64,000 nt of DNA from Aquisalimonas lutea (GTDB taxonomy: Bacteria > Pseudomonadota > Gammaproteobacteria > Nitrococcales > Aquisalimonadaceae). The stretch is taken from NCBI RefSeq assembly GCF_030409225.1, contig NZ_JAUFPK010000004.1, positions 387,792 to 451,791 on the forward strand, in the 5' to 3' direction. Under the pieces are notes generated by a model. That model did not search any database and had not been told where the DNA came from. It saw nothing but the letters and a program-made list of their open reading frames with translations. A program made the position numbers and the translations under genes. Below are positions 25,532-42,506 of the stretch, piece after piece. Numbering within the stretch: the first letter of the stretch is position 1; each line of letters begins with the position of its first letter.

Positions 25532-26118
25532 GTCTCCGAGGCGGACGATCCCCTTTCCCGCGGCTCCGCCTCCAGTACCAGCCAGGCGGCGCGCAGGTAC
25601 ACGATCATGGACCACAGCGTGAGCGCCGCGGCAATGTAGAGCAGCAGCAGCCCCAGGATCGCGGTCGGCAGCCCCGCCACCGGTTGTCCGTAGAGCAGCA
25701 TGATGATGGCCACCATCTGCGCCCCGGTCTTGAACTTGCCGATCACGCTCACGGCCACCGTCGCCCGCTTGCCCAGCTCCGCCATCCACTCCCGCAGCGC
25801 GGACACCGCGATCTCGCGGCCGATGATCACCGCCGCGGGCAATGCGAACAGCGGCGACGGATTGACCGCCACCAGGGCGACCAGGGCGACGGCGACCATG
25901 AGCTTGTCCGCCACCGGGTCCAGGAAGGCGCCGAACGCCGAGGTCTGCTGGAGCCGGCGGGCCAGCCAGCCGTCCAGCCAGTCCGTGACCGCGGCCAGGG
26001 CGAACACCGAGGCGGCGGCGAAACCGGACCAGCCGACCGGCAGGAAAAACACCAGACCGAAGATCGGAATCATCGCGATCCGGGCCAGTGTCAGGCTGTT
26101 GGGCAGATTCATCTGCAT
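25528..26118 (-). CDS. pgsA: CDP-diacylglycerol-glycerol-3-phosphate 3-phosphatidyltransferase
   Basis: PgsA makes phosphatidylglycerophosphate from CDP-diacylglycerol and glycerol 3-phosphate in the inner membrane. The CDP-alcohol phosphotransferase signature is complete: [10 protein letters not shown] followed by [11 protein letters not shown]. The protein has several hydrophobic helices and is 196 residues long. ATG at 26118 ([14 protein letters not shown]) is preferred; the next ATG at 26112 is equally plausible. It lies eight bases after the uvrC stop codon. The order uvrC-pgsA-tRNAs is as in E. coli. Confidence 0.95.
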   Translation of the reverse strand: MQMNLPNSLTLARIAMIPIFGLVFFLPVGWSGFAAASVFALAAVTDWLDGWLARRLQQTSAFGAFLDPVADKLMVAVALVALVAVNPSPLFALPAAVIIGREIAVSALREWMAELGKRATVAVSVIGKFKTGAQMVAIIMLLYGQPVAGLPTAILGLLLLYIAAALTLWSMIVYLRAAWLVLEAEPRERGSSASET

Positions 26119-26125
26119 GGGCGAA

Positions 26126-27955
<1,830 letters not shown>

Positions 27956-28061
27956 TCCTGCTCGCTGCTCCGGTGCGGCGCGTCACTCACGCCTACCCAC
28001 GGAGGTACGGGTGGCAGCCACCCGGTTCAAGGGGCGGGCATCGCCCGGGGCGGCCGCGCGC

Positions 28062-28697
28062 TCAGGACATCTGATCGATCATGCCGTGGCGGATCGCCAG
28101 ATGGGTCAGCTCGACGTCGGTTTCCACCCCGAGCTTCTCGTACAGGCGGTAGCGGTAGGTACTGATGGTCTTGGGGCTCAGGCACAGGGTGTCGGAGATC
28201 TCCTGCATCTTGTAGCCCTGGGTGACCATCATCATGACCTGGATCTCCCGCTGGGAGAGCTTGTCCAGGCCGCCGCGGGTGCCGTCGAACCCGGCCAGGG
28301 CCATCTGCCGGGCGATATCCGCGCCGATGTAGCGCTCTCCCCGCTGCACGGCCCGAATGGCGCCGATGATCTCCTGCTCGTCACAGCCCTTGGTGATGTA
28401 TCCCATGGCCCCGGCTTCCATGAGCCTGCTGGGGTACGGCTCGTCCACATGGATGGTCAGGGCGATGATCCGCAGCTCCGGATCGATGCGGAGCAGCTTG
28501 CGCGTCGCCTCGAGCCCGCCGATCCCCGGCATGCTCACGTCCATGAGCACCACGTCGGGACCGGTGTCGCGAACCAGCTGCACGGCATCCTCGCCGCTGC
28601 CGGCCTCGCCGACGACCTCGATGTCCCAGGCGTCATCCAGCAGGCGGCGGATGCCGCTGCGAACGAGCTGGTGGTCGTCGACCAGTAGCACGCGCAT
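28062..28697 (-). CDS. uvrY: Response regulator UvrY/GacA
   Basis: This is the regulator partner of BarA/GacS. It has a receiver with D7, D8 and the phospho-acceptor Asp53 in [13 protein letters not shown], and a LuxR-type helix-turn-helix ([20 protein letters not shown] and [19 protein letters not shown]). In relatives it activates small RNAs that sequester CsrA. ATG at 28697 follows AGGAG closely. It heads the uvrY-uvrC-pgsA group. The sensor gene barA lies at 37849 in this window. Confidence 0.95.
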   Translation of the reverse strand: MRVLLVDDHQLVRSGIRRLLDDAWDIEVVGEAGSGEDAVQLVRDTGPDVVLMDVSMPGIGGLEATRKLLRIDPELRIIALTIHVDEPYPSRLMEAGAMGYITKGCDEQEIIGAIRAVQRGERYIGADIARQMALAGFDGTRGGLDKLSQREIQVMMMVTQGYKMQEISDTLCLSPKTISTYRYRLYEKLGVETDVELTHLAIRHGMIDQMS

Positions 28698-29715
28698 GCT
28701 GACTCCTGTGCCCGTCAACGGCGGGCCGGGTTCCCTCGCTTCCATGATCCCTCCCCTGGCATCCGTTTCTCCCTGTCCCGCGATCATGATACGTCATCGA
28801 CATCCGCCGCGTCGCCCTGCGCTCATGCCGCGCACCGCGACAAGCTGCTAGGGTATCCCGTCACGCAGCGTCACGCGAAAGGTTGCTCGATGACGGACAC
28901 CAGCTACACGGCCCCGGTCGTACCCTTGTACCCGCGCAGCGGCGCCCCGGTCCCGCTGCGCGGGCTGTACCTGGAGGCGGAGCTGCCGGACAGCGGTCGC
29001 TGCGGCCCGTGGGTTTACAGCAACTTCGTCGCCACCCTGGACGGGCGCATCGCCCTGGCCGACCCGGAAACGGACCGCCTGGGCGTGCCGGCGAGCATCG
29101 CCGACCCGCGGGACTGGCGCCTGTTCCAGGAGCTCGCCGCGCGGGCGGATATCATCATCAGCAGCGGGCGCTACTTCCGGGACCTGCGGCTGGGCGCCGC
29201 CCAGGACGTACTGCCCCTGAGCTCCGCCCCGGATTTCCGCGACCTCCACGGCTGGCGCCGGGACAAGGGCCTGCCGCCGCAGCCGGACGTCGCCATCCTG
29301 TCCGCCAGCCTTGACTTCCGGCTTCCCGATGCGCTGTTCCGCCAGGGGCGGCAGGTCATCATCCTGACCACCCGCGATGCACCCGCCGAGGCGCGGGCGC
29401 GCCACGAGGCCGCCGGTGCGTCGGTGGTCGCCGTCAATGCCGGCGACGGCGTGGCGGGCGACGCCGCCATGCGTCACCTGGGCGCGTGCGGGTACCGGCG
29501 CGCGTACTCCGTAACGGGGCCCTATGTCCTGCATACCCTGCTGGCCGCGGACGCCCTGGACGCCCTGTTCCTGACCCAGCGCTATCGCCTGGTGGGCGGC
29601 GCGTCGTACCGCACCATCACCGAGGGGCCGGCGCTCCGGCCCCCGGTGGACGGCCGCCTGGAATCCCTCTACCTGGACGCCGACGGCCCGGATGCGGCGC
29701 AGCAGTTCGCCCGCT

Positions 29716-31098
<1,383 letters not shown>

Positions 31099-31153
31099 AG
31101 ATCGTTCTCCTTACAAAGTGTCCGGATACACGGCGGTCGTCGCCGCTGCATCC

Positions 31154-32602
<1,449 letters not shown>

Positions 32603-32622
32603 TCGACCCCGGGGAGCCGAGC

Positions 32623-33114
32623 ATGACGGAACAAGACAAGCGCTACCGGATCACCACCGCCGCCGAGGCCGTCGCAGCGGTGGACGAGAGCCTGGCCGAG
32701 GCCCGGCGCAGCATCGATCTGCTCAGTCCCGGGCTGGACCCGGCGCTGTACGACCGCCTGGAAGTGGTGGATGCCGTCCGGCAGCTGATCGCCGGCGCGG
32801 GCCGCCGCGCCAGCGTGCGCGTACTCATCCGCGACGGCAGCGAGATCGCCCGCCGCGGCCACCGCCTGGCAGCGCTGGCGCAACAGCTGACGTCCGCCCT
32901 GGAGGTCCGCCGGCTGGCCGAGGACGACGCCAACGACGATACCGCCTGCCTCATCGTCGACCGCCGGCGGGTCATCCGCTGGCAGCCCGGCAGCGGCTAC
33001 GCCGGGCAGGTGGATCCGCATGCCCCGGGCGTGGCCCGGCGGACGGAAACGGAGTTTACTGAACGCTGGGAGCGGGCCGAGCCCGAGCCGGAGTTCCGAC
33101 GGTTGGTGCTGTAA
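32623..33114 (+). CDS. Uncharacterised small protein, possibly phospholipase D-like fold
   Basis: I do not recognise this 163-residue protein with certainty. It has AEARRSIDLLSPGLDPALYDRLEVVD, split by the family pattern, then ASVRVLIRDGSEIARRGHRL, a pattern seen in phospholipase D-like proteins where a short helix is followed by a strand. The catalytic HKD motif is missing, so a nuclease activity is unlikely. The C-terminus (TEFTERWERAEPEPEFRRLVL, broken here) resembles a strand-helix tail. It follows purB by 20 bases in the same direction, and is followed by a secreted protein, so they may be one transcript. Confidence 0.55.
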   Translation: MTEQDKRYRITTAAEAVAAVDESLAEARRSIDLLSPGLDPALYDRLEVVDAVRQLIAGAGRRASVRVLIRDGSEIARRGHRLAALAQQLTSALEVRRLAEDDANDDTACLIVDRRRVIRWQPGSGYAGQVDPHAPGVARRTETEFTERWERAEPEPEFRRLVL

Positions 33115-33134
33115 CGCAGCACAGGGAGGCAGTC

Positions 33135-33947
33135 ATGACGTACACGCACCGAAGTCGCCCGGCCATCCGTCTCGGCCGCGCCCTGATCGCGGCGGCACTC
33201 GCCGCCGCCCTGTCGGCAGCCGCCGCCGATCTCCACACCGTCGATCTGCGGCACCGCACGGCCGAGAGCATCGTTGCCGACGTGCGGGCCCTCGCGGACG
33301 AGGGGGTAACCATCATCCCCGACGGCACGCGGCTGCTGGTCCGCGGCACGGAGGCGCAGGTGGCGTCCGTGCGTAACGCCGCCCGGCGCCTGGATCAACC
33401 GGTGCAGCGGGTCCGCGTCAGCGTGCGCAGCGGCGAGCCGACCCAGCTGCGGCGCGAGGGCATCGGCGTCGGCGATGACGGCCTTCGGGTCCGCGGCACG
33501 CGGCAACGGGACCGACGGGATACGGAGCAGACGGTGACCGGCATTGCCGGCGAGCCCCTGCGCATCAGCAGCGGCGAGGAGCGCGGCCGCACCCGCAGCC
33601 GCCTGATCCTGGGCGGCAGCCGGCCCGGCGTCGGTGAAAGCCGCGAGTACGTTACGGCGGAACGCGGCTTCTACGCGCGCCCGCAGATCCACGGAGACAC
33701 CGTGACGGTCACCCTAGCGGCCACCCGCCAGGCGTTCGGCAACCGCGGCGAGCGCGCGGGAAGCGACGTCACCACCACCGTCACCGGTCCCCTCGGAGAA
33801 TGGTTGCGTGTCGCCTCGTCGGGTACGATCCGGGAAGGCGATCGGGGCAGCATCGGCAGTGACGCCGACCGCGGCGCCCGGTACAGCACCCGGCGCTCCG
33901 ACGAGGGAACCGTGTGGTGGCTGCGCGTCGAGCGCATCGGCCGCTGA
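33135..33947 (+). CDS. Secreted protein with secretin N-terminal-like domain
   Basis: This is a 270-residue protein with an N-terminal signal peptide (ALIAAALAAALSAAAADL region). Residues about 35-90 match the short N-domain of secretins and TonB-type proteins: VDLRHRTAESIVADVRALAD, TIIPDGTRLLVRGTEAQV, and ARRLDQPVQRVRVSV. No secretin channel domain follows; the rest is Arg/Gly-rich beta sequence ending in WWLRVERIGR. It could be a periplasmic protein that docks to a secretion system, but no secretion gene is close by. Function is not known. Confidence 0.65.
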   Translation: MTYTHRSRPAIRLGRALIAAALAAALSAAAADLHTVDLRHRTAESIVADVRALADEGVTIIPDGTRLLVRGTEAQVASVRNAARRLDQPVQRVRVSVRSGEPTQLRREGIGVGDDGLRVRGTRQRDRRDTEQTVTGIAGEPLRISSGEERGRTRSRLILGGSRPGVGESREYVTAERGFYARPQIHGDTVTVTLAATRQAFGNRGERAGSDVTTTVTGPLGEWLRVASSGTIREGDRGSIGSDADRGARYSTRRSDEGTVWWLRVERIGR

Positions 33948-34014
33948 TCCTGCGGGCCGTCCCGGGCATTGTCAGATTCCTGCATCGTCGTGCGTCTTGC
34001 CGGCAGGGTGCGCG

Positions 34015-34617
34015 TCAGCCATTACCCCACAGATCGAGCAGCCGTTCCCGGTTCAGGGCCAGCCACTGCAGGGCGATGATGGGCATGGCGCTGTTGATCA
34101 TGCCGTTGTCCAGCATGTCCATGGCCTCGTCGAACGGCAGCACGTGCACGCGGATGTCCTCGCCTTCGTCGTCCAGCCCGTGGATGCCGCCGCCCTCGCC
34201 GGCGTCCACCCGGGCGCAGAACAGGCTCACCAGCTCCGAGGACGCCCCGGGCGTCGGGTAGTAGTCGCAGATCCGCCACAGATCCTGCAGCGCCAGGTCC
34301 GCCTCCTCTTCCGCCTCCCGGTGCGCCACGGCCTCGATGGCCTCGTTGGGCTCGGCGTAGCCCGCCACGGTCTCCAGCAACCATGCCCCGGTCGCGGCCT
34401 CCAGCGCCCCGATGCGGAACTGCTCCACCAGCACCACCGCATCCCGCGCCGGGTCGTAGGGCAGTACGGCGGCGACGCGGCCGCGCCGGAACAGCTCGCG
34501 TACGATCTCGCCGCTGAGCCCGCCGGAGAACAGGCCGTGCCGCAGACGGTAGCGTTCCAGGGTGAAGAATCCCTGGTAGGCGACGGATTGTTCGAGGATA
34601 TCCACGGGTCTCGTCAT
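34015..34617 (-). CDS. nudF: ADP-ribose pyrophosphatase (Nudix)
   Basis: NudF hydrolyses ADP-ribose to AMP and ribose 5-phosphate. It has LFRRGRVAAVLPYDPARDAV, VEQFRIGAL, and the Nudix box around G-Y-A-E-P-N-E ... REAEEEADL. The final Gly of the Nudix box (RE-x2-EE-x-G) is Asp here, which is an unusual change but the catalytic Glu residues are kept. At 200 residues it is the normal size. It follows rlmD by 27 bases in the same direction and ends the operon cysM-exonuclease-rlmD-nudF. Confidence 0.88.
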   Translation of the reverse strand: MTRPVDILEQSVAYQGFFTLERYRLRHGLFSGGLSGEIVRELFRRGRVAAVLPYDPARDAVVLVEQFRIGALEAATGAWLLETVAGYAEPNEAIEAVAHREAEEEADLALQDLWRICDYYPTPGASSELVSLFCARVDAGEGGGIHGLDDEGEDIRVHVLPFDEAMDMLDNGMINSAMPIIALQWLALNRERLLDLWGNG

Positions 34618-34644
34618 GTGCGCGCCGTCCTTCGACTGCCTCGG

Positions 34645-35976
34645 TCAGGGAGCCCGGAACACGGCCATGCTCTCCACGTGCGCCGTGTGCGGGAACATGT
34701 CCATGACGCCGGCGCTGACCAGCCGATAGCCGTGGCCGTGCACCAGCGTGCCGGCATCCCGGGCCAGCGTCGCCGGGTTGCAGGAGATATAGACAATGGT
34801 CCCGGCACCGAGCCCGGCGATCCGGGGCAGGACCTCCGCGGCCCCCGAGCGCGGCGGATCCAGCAGGACCCGGTCGAAGCCGCCCTCCAGCCAGTCCGGG
34901 GCGGTACCGTCCTGCGCCAGGTCGGCGGCATGGAAATGCGCATTCGTCAGGCCGTTGCGCTCGGCATTCTCCCGGGCCCGGGCGACCAGGTGCGGATCGC
35001 CCTCCACGCCGACGACCGAGCCGGCCCGGCGGGCCAGCGGCAGGGAGAAATTGCCCAGGCCGCAGAACAGGTCCAGGATCCGCTCGCCGGGCTGCGGATC
35101 GAGCCATGCCAGCGCCCGGCCGACCATGGCCTCGTTGATGGCCGCGTTGACCTGGGTGAAATCGGTGGGCTGGAAGGCGATCTCCGGCTCGTCCGGGGCG
35201 GGACGGTAGGCAAGCTCCGGGGCCGCGGGCCAGATCGGGGCCACCGTGTCCTCGTTGCCGGGCTGCTCGTAGACGGCCAGGTCGTGTTCCCGCGCGAAAC
35301 CCGCCAGCCGGCTGTAGTCGGCGTCCGTGAACGGCCGCAGGTTGCGGAACACCAGGGCCGTGCCGGTGTCGCCGATGGCCACCTCGATCTGGGGAATGCG
35401 ATCCCGGCAGGACAGGCCGGCGACGAGATCGCTGAGCTCGGTAAGCCGCCCTCCCACGCGCGGATCCAGTACGTGGCATTCCGTCATGTCGGCGACATAG
35501 GGGCTGTGCTTCTCGCGGAAGCCCACCAGTACCCGCCCCTTGGCGGCAACATCCTTGACCGCGAGCCGCGCCTTGCGGCGGTAGCCCCACACCGGGCCCG
35601 TCAGCGGCTCCAGGACCGCGTCCGGCGTAACCTCGCCGATGTGCCGGAGCTGCTCGAGCAGGACGCCCTCCTTGAAGCGGATCTGCGCCTCCGGCGGCAT
35701 GTGCTGCAGGCTGCAGCCGCCGCAGACACCGAAGAACGGGCAGCGCGGCTCGATGCGCTCGGGGGATGCCTCCAGCACCGCCTCCAGCCGCGCCTCGTCG
35801 AACCGGCGGTGGCGGCGCACATAGCGCATGCGCACCTGCTCACCGGGCAGCGCGCCGTGGACGAACACGGTCTTGCCATCCACGTGGGTGACGCCGCGGC
35901 CCTCGTGGCTGAGGCCCTCGATGGCGACATCCACCGGCTCCGGCGGAAGCCGCGGGCGGCGACGCCGCTTAGCCAT
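34645..35976 (-). CDS. rlmD: 23S rRNA (uracil-1939-C5)-methyltransferase
   Basis: RlmD (RumA) methylates U1939 of 23S rRNA. It has an N-terminal TRAM domain, an Fe-S binding set of cysteines (CPFFGVCGGCSLQH and CHVLDP), the SAM-binding block ILDLFCGLGNFSLPLA, and the catalytic loop DPPRSGAAEV with YISCNPATLARD (nucleophile Cys). ATG at 35976 gives MAKRRRRPRLPPEP, a typical start. It overlaps the exonuclease gene by eight bases. In E. coli rlmD is beside barA as well. Confidence 0.95.
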   Translation of the reverse strand: MAKRRRRPRLPPEPVDVAIEGLSHEGRGVTHVDGKTVFVHGALPGEQVRMRYVRRHRRFDEARLEAVLEASPERIEPRCPFFGVCGGCSLQHMPPEAQIRFKEGVLLEQLRHIGEVTPDAVLEPLTGPVWGYRRKARLAVKDVAAKGRVLVGFREKHSPYVADMTECHVLDPRVGGRLTELSDLVAGLSCRDRIPQIEVAIGDTGTALVFRNLRPFTDADYSRLAGFAREHDLAVYEQPGNEDTVAPIWPAAPELAYRPAPDEPEIAFQPTDFTQVNAAINEAMVGRALAWLDPQPGERILDLFCGLGNFSLPLARRAGSVVGVEGDPHLVARARENAERNGLTNAHFHAADLAQDGTAPDWLEGGFDRVLLDPPRSGAAEVLPRIAGLGAGTIVYISCNPATLARDAGTLVHGHGYRLVSAGVMDMFPHTAHVESMAVFRAP

Positions 35977-36769
35977 CGGTGGTTTCCTCCAGCGCGCCCC
36001 GCGGCCAGGCGTCCAGGAACGCCCGGAAGTGATCACGGCCGTCCGCCTCCAGAGTCTCGCGCACGACCCCGCATTCGCGGGCGTAGCCGGCGCGGTCCAG
36101 GTGCCCCCGCAGGAGCTGGAAGCGCAGCCAGACCAGGTAGGTATTGAGCACGTCCGTCTCGCAGTAGTCGCGCACGCCGGCGAAGTTGCCCGCGGTGATG
36201 GCCTCGTGGACCTGGCCGCCGCTCATGCCCATCTTGCCCGGGAATCCGCACAGGCTGGCGATCTCGTCCAGTGGCGCATTGGCCCGCGGCTGGAAGCCCG
36301 CGAGCATGTCCATGAGATCCGTATGGCGCTCGTGGAAACGGTTGAGGTAGTTGTTCCACCGGAACGACTGCTCGCTGGCACCGGTTTCCCAGTAGCGCGG
36401 CGCACTGAGCCCGTGATGCAGGGCGCGATAGTGCAGGACCGGCAGATCGAAGCCGCTGCCGTTCCACGACACCAGCGTCGGCGCGAAGCGGTCGATGCCG
36501 TCATAGAAGCGCTGGATGACGTCCGCCTCGTCGTCGCCGCCCTCGCCCAGGGACCACACCCGGAAGCGGTCACCGCTGCGCATGGCGATGGAGATCACCA
36601 CCACGCGGTGCAGGTGCAGGCGCAGGAAATCCGAGCCGCCGGTCTCCTGCCGGCGCAGGGCGCGCCCGGCCTCCACCACCCCGGCGTCGTCCAGGTCGTG
36701 CAGCCCGTGCAGCGCGCGCAGCCCGGCGACGTCCGGTACGGTCTCGATGTCGAACACGAATACGCTCAT
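35969..36769 (-). CDS. 3'-5' exonuclease of the PolB-like RNase H fold
   Basis: The protein begins FVFDIETVPDV, which holds the first metal-binding DxE of DnaQ-like exonucleases. Further blocks are LVSWNGSGFDLPVLHYRAL (second Asp) and YCETDVLNTYLVWLR (third Asp), completing the DEDD pattern. It matches the stand-alone PolB-like 3'-5' exonuclease family. Its natural substrate is not known. It lies between cysM (four bases upstream) and rlmD (eight-base overlap), so all are probably on one transcript. Confidence 0.85.
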   Translation of the reverse strand: MSVFVFDIETVPDVAGLRALHGLHDLDDAGVVEAGRALRRQETGGSDFLRLHLHRVVVISIAMRSGDRFRVWSLGEGGDDEADVIQRFYDGIDRFAPTLVSWNGSGFDLPVLHYRALHHGLSAPRYWETGASEQSFRWNNYLNRFHERHTDLMDMLAGFQPRANAPLDEIASLCGFPGKMGMSGGQVHEAITAGNFAGVRDYCETDVLNTYLVWLRFQLLRGHLDRAGYARECGVVRETLEADGRDHFRAFLDAWPRGALEETTDG

Positions 36770-36773
36770 GGCG

Positions 36774-37664
36774 TCACGCCGGGAACACGCCGGACGAAAG
36801 ATAACGGTCGCCGCGGTCGCAGACGATGGTGACGATGGTGGCGTTTTCGACCTCCGCCGACAGGCGCAGCGCCGCCGCCAGGGTTCCCCCCGAGGAGACG
36901 CCGGCCATGATGCCCTCCACCGCGGCCAGCTGCCGGGTCATCTCCTCGGCGTCATCCTGGCTGACGTCGATGATACGGTCCACGCGCTCGGGCTCGTAGA
37001 TCTTCGGCAGGTAGGCCTGGGGCCAGCGGCGGATCCCCGGGATCTGCGAGCCGTCCTCCGGCTGGACGCCGACGATCTGTACGCCGGGCGCGGTCTCCCG
37101 CAGGAAGCGCGAGGTTCCCATGATGGTGCCGGTGGTGCCCATGGAGGAGACGAAATGCGTCATCGTCCCGCGGGTGTCACGCCAGATCTCCGGACCGGTG
37201 CCCTCGTAGTGGGCCCGCCAGTTGTCCGGGTTGGCGAACTGATCGAGCACGCGGCCCAGCCCCTGGTCCTGCATCTGCTGAGCGCGATCCCGGGCCTCTT
37301 CCATGCCGCCCTCCTGGGACACCAGCACCAGCTCCGCGCCGTAGGCGCGCATGGACGCCCGGCGCTCGGCGGTCATGTGCTCCGGCATGACCAGCACCAT
37401 GCGGTAGCCGCGGATGGCTGCCGCCATGGCCAGGGCGATGCCCGTGTTGCCGCTGGTCGCCTCGATCAGCGTATCCCCCGGGCGGATCTCGCCGCGCTCC
37501 TCCGCCCGGCGGATCATGCTCATGGCCGGGCGGTCCTTGACCGAGCCCGCGGGATTGTTGCCTTCCAGCTTGAGCAGGATGGTGTTGGAGGACTCGCCCC
37601 CCAGTCGCTGCAGGCGAACCAGCGGCGTGTTACCGACGAAGTCTTCTACCGTGGGATAACTCAT
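36774..37664 (-). CDS. cysM: Cysteine synthase B
   Basis: CysM makes cysteine from O-acetylserine and sulfide or thiosulfate. The PLP lysine is Lys43 in NNPAGSVKDRPA. EATSGNTGIALAMAA binds substrate. The CysM-type region RWPQAYLPKIYEPERVD follows. The length is 296 residues, shorter than CysK. ATG at 37664 gives MSYPTVEDFVGNTPLVRL, the correct family start. It is divergent from barA, an arrangement also seen in other gammaproteobacteria. Confidence 0.94.
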   Translation of the reverse strand: MSYPTVEDFVGNTPLVRLQRLGGESSNTILLKLEGNNPAGSVKDRPAMSMIRRAEERGEIRPGDTLIEATSGNTGIALAMAAAIRGYRMVLVMPEHMTAERRASMRAYGAELVLVSQEGGMEEARDRAQQMQDQGLGRVLDQFANPDNWRAHYEGTGPEIWRDTRGTMTHFVSSMGTTGTIMGTSRFLRETAPGVQIVGVQPEDGSQIPGIRRWPQAYLPKIYEPERVDRIIDVSQDDAEEMTRQLAAVEGIMAGVSSGGTLAAALRLSAEVENATIVTIVCDRGDRYLSSGVFPA

Positions 37665-37848
37665 GTATGTGCAAACTCGGCCAGGGGCGCTTCCGTCGTG
37701 CGGAGCGCAGGAACAATCCGGGGCGCGGCCGCCCCGGAGGCGTATTCTCGCCCACAAGCAGGGACGCGGGAAAGCTCGGCTTGCTGTGCGGCCCGCATCA
37801 TCACCTGTAGCATAACGGAAGCCGATCCCACGGACAGGACCGATCACC

Positions 37849-40607
<2,759 letters not shown>

Positions 40608-40614
<7 letters not shown>

Positions 40615-41018
40615 CCGTCGGGCGGCCTCTCGGCCGCGCCGCCCTCGGCCATGACGAAGGCAAGCGCATAGGCGCCGTCATCGCTGATGCTGACGTGCCA
40701 GCGGGCAACTCCAAGGATCCGCGCGGTCTCCGCCCCGCGGCCGCCGACCTGCAGCACCGGAGCCCCGGCGGCGGTGCGCTCCACGGTCAGGTCGTGAAAG
40801 GCCAGCGCTGCGCCGATGCCCGTGCCCAGCGCCTTGGCCGCGGCCTCCTTGACCGCCCAGCGGCGGGCGAGATGCCCGCCCGGATCACCATGGGCACGCC
40901 ACCGCGCCATCTCGCCGGGCGTCAGCACCCGCTCGGCGAAACGCTCGCCGTGGCGCTCCAGGGCCCGGCGCACGCGCTCGATCTGCACCAGGTCGGTGCC
41001 GATGCCGATCACGCTCAC
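40608..41018 (-). CDS. acpS: Holo-[acyl-carrier-protein] synthase
   Basis: AcpS moves 4'-phosphopantetheine from CoA to the acyl carrier protein. It has [13 protein letters not shown] (metal Asp) and [16 protein letters not shown] (Glu and Lys), then [16 protein letters not shown]. It starts at GTG 41018, inside the end of pdxJ, with a four-base GTGA overlap. It is 136 residues long. It is the last gene of the lepB-rnc-era-recO-pdxJ-acpS run. Its 3' end overlaps that of barA by seven bases, tail to tail. Confidence 0.95.
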
Positions 41019-41767
41019 GGTGCGGCTCCCCGGATGAGCGCCTTCATGTCCCGCACCGCCTGCTCGAGTCCCGCGAGCACGGCGCGGGCGATGATGCCGT
41101 GGCCGATATTGAGCTCGTGGATGCCCGCAATCGCCGCGATCGCCTCGGTATTGTGGTAATGCAGCCCGTGGCCGGCGTTGACAATGAGCCCTTCCTCCAG
41201 CCCCAGCTCGACGCCGGCGCGAACGCGATCGAGCTCGTCGCGCCGCGTCTCCTCGTCGCCGGCGTCGGCATAGCGCCCGGTATGCAGCTCCACCGTGGGC
41301 GCCCCCGCCTGCCGTGCCGCGACGATCTGGCGCGGGTCCGGGTCGATGAACAGCGACACCTGGATGCCGGCGCGGGCCAGCCGCTCGCACGCGCCGCGGA
41401 TGCGTTCCGGCTCCGCCGCCACGTCCAGCCCGCCTTCGGTGGTCAGCTCCGCGCGCTTCTCGGGAACCAGGCAGCAATGGGCGGGCTGCACGCGCTCGGC
41501 GATGGCCAGCATCTCCTCGGTGACCGCCATCTCCAGGTTCATGCGGGTCTGCAGCACCGGTGCCAGCCGCTCCAGATCGTGATCCTGGATATGACGCCGG
41601 TCCTCGCGCAGATGCAGGGTAATGCCGTCGGCACCGCCCTGCTCGGCGATCAGGGCTGCCTGGACCGGGTCCGGGTACCGTGTTCCCCGCGCCTGGCGCA
41701 GCGTGGCCACGTGGTCGATATTCACGCCGAGCAGAACACCGGTCCGGGGGCTGCAGGTCATTGTCAT
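41015..41767 (-). CDS. pdxJ: Pyridoxine 5'-phosphate synthase
   Basis: PdxJ forms pyridoxine 5'-phosphate, the last ring-closing step of vitamin B6 synthesis. It has [46 protein letters not shown], and [15 protein letters not shown] with [13 protein letters not shown]. It is 250 residues and fits the family. It overlaps recO and acpS by four bases each. In E. coli the order rnc-era-recO-pdxJ-acpS is the same. Confidence 0.96.
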   Translation of the reverse strand: MTMTCSPRTGVLLGVNIDHVATLRQARGTRYPDPVQAALIAEQGGADGITLHLREDRRHIQDHDLERLAPVLQTRMNLEMAVTEEMLAIAERVQPAHCCLVPEKRAELTTEGGLDVAAEPERIRGACERLARAGIQVSLFIDPDPRQIVAARQAGAPTVELHTGRYADAGDEETRRDELDRVRAGVELGLEEGLIVNAGHGLHYHNTEAIAAIAGIHELNIGHGIIARAVLAGLEQAVRDMKALIRGAAP

Positions 41768-42504
41768 GGCTCCTGTTCCTGGGAGAGGTCCGTGCGTCGC
41801 AGGCTGGCGTACAACGCCCGGCTCTGCAGCGGGCGCGCGCCGATGTACAGGCCGACGGCGGCGCGCATGAGGCGCTGCACTTCGCCGCGAAGCGCCTCGT
41901 CGGCGAGCTCCTCGCGCGCCAGGGCCAGCAGCGCCGCTCCCGAGATCACCAGCCCGGCGGCCTCCGGGTCGGCCTCCACCGGGCCGTACTCGAGCTCGTA
42001 GCGGTACCGGGCGCCCGGATCCACCGGGCGCCCGGTATCCGCCGTACTGTCCAGAAGCAGGCCGTATCCGAGCCCTTCCAGGAGCCGCTTCTCGAACAGC
42101 CGCAACGGCACGTCCTCGGGCTGGTCCGCGGCGGCCAGGGACGTCAGCGCGTCGCCGTAGGCGACGAACACGTCCGGGACCGGGTCATCCCGGCGCAGCA
42201 GCCGCAGCAGCAGCTCGCTGAGGTAGAACGCCCCCGCGAGCCGGGTACCGGGAAAGCGCAGCGGCCGCCCGCCCGCTTCCGCGAACGTCAGCGTCGCCAG
42301 CTCGCCGCGGCCCGCCCAGTTCACCAGTACCGGCTGAAAGGGTTCCAGCACGCCGCGCCAACGGGATCGCTGTCCGCGCGCACCACGGGCCACGGCGCCG
42401 ATACGCCCGTGGTCCCGGGTGAGCAGCTCCAGCAGCAGGCTGGTGTCGCGATAGGAACGCCGGTGGACCACCCAGGCGGGCACCGGGTGCGCCTGCCCTG
42501 TCAC
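41764..42504 (-). CDS. recO: DNA repair protein RecO
   Basis: RecO works with RecR and RecF to load RecA. It has an N-terminal OB fold, with [20 protein letters not shown] and [13 protein letters not shown] (about residues 8-46), and a helical C-terminal part. GTG at 42504 begins just after the era stop codon (two bases apart) and gives [16 protein letters not shown]. It is 246 residues. The zinc-binding cysteines of some RecO proteins are absent, as in other gammaproteobacteria. Confidence 0.92.
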   Translation of the reverse strand: MTGQAHPVPAWVVHRRSYRDTSLLLELLTRDHGRIGAVARGARGQRSRWRGVLEPFQPVLVNWAGRGELATLTFAEAGGRPLRFPGTRLAGAFYLSELLLRLLRRDDPVPDVFVAYGDALTSLAAADQPEDVPLRLFEKRLLEGLGYGLLLDSTADTGRPVDPGARYRYELEYGPVEADPEAAGLVISGAALLALAREELADEALRGEVQRLMRAAVGLYIGARPLQSRALYASLRRTDLSQEQEP

Positions 42505-42506
42505 GC

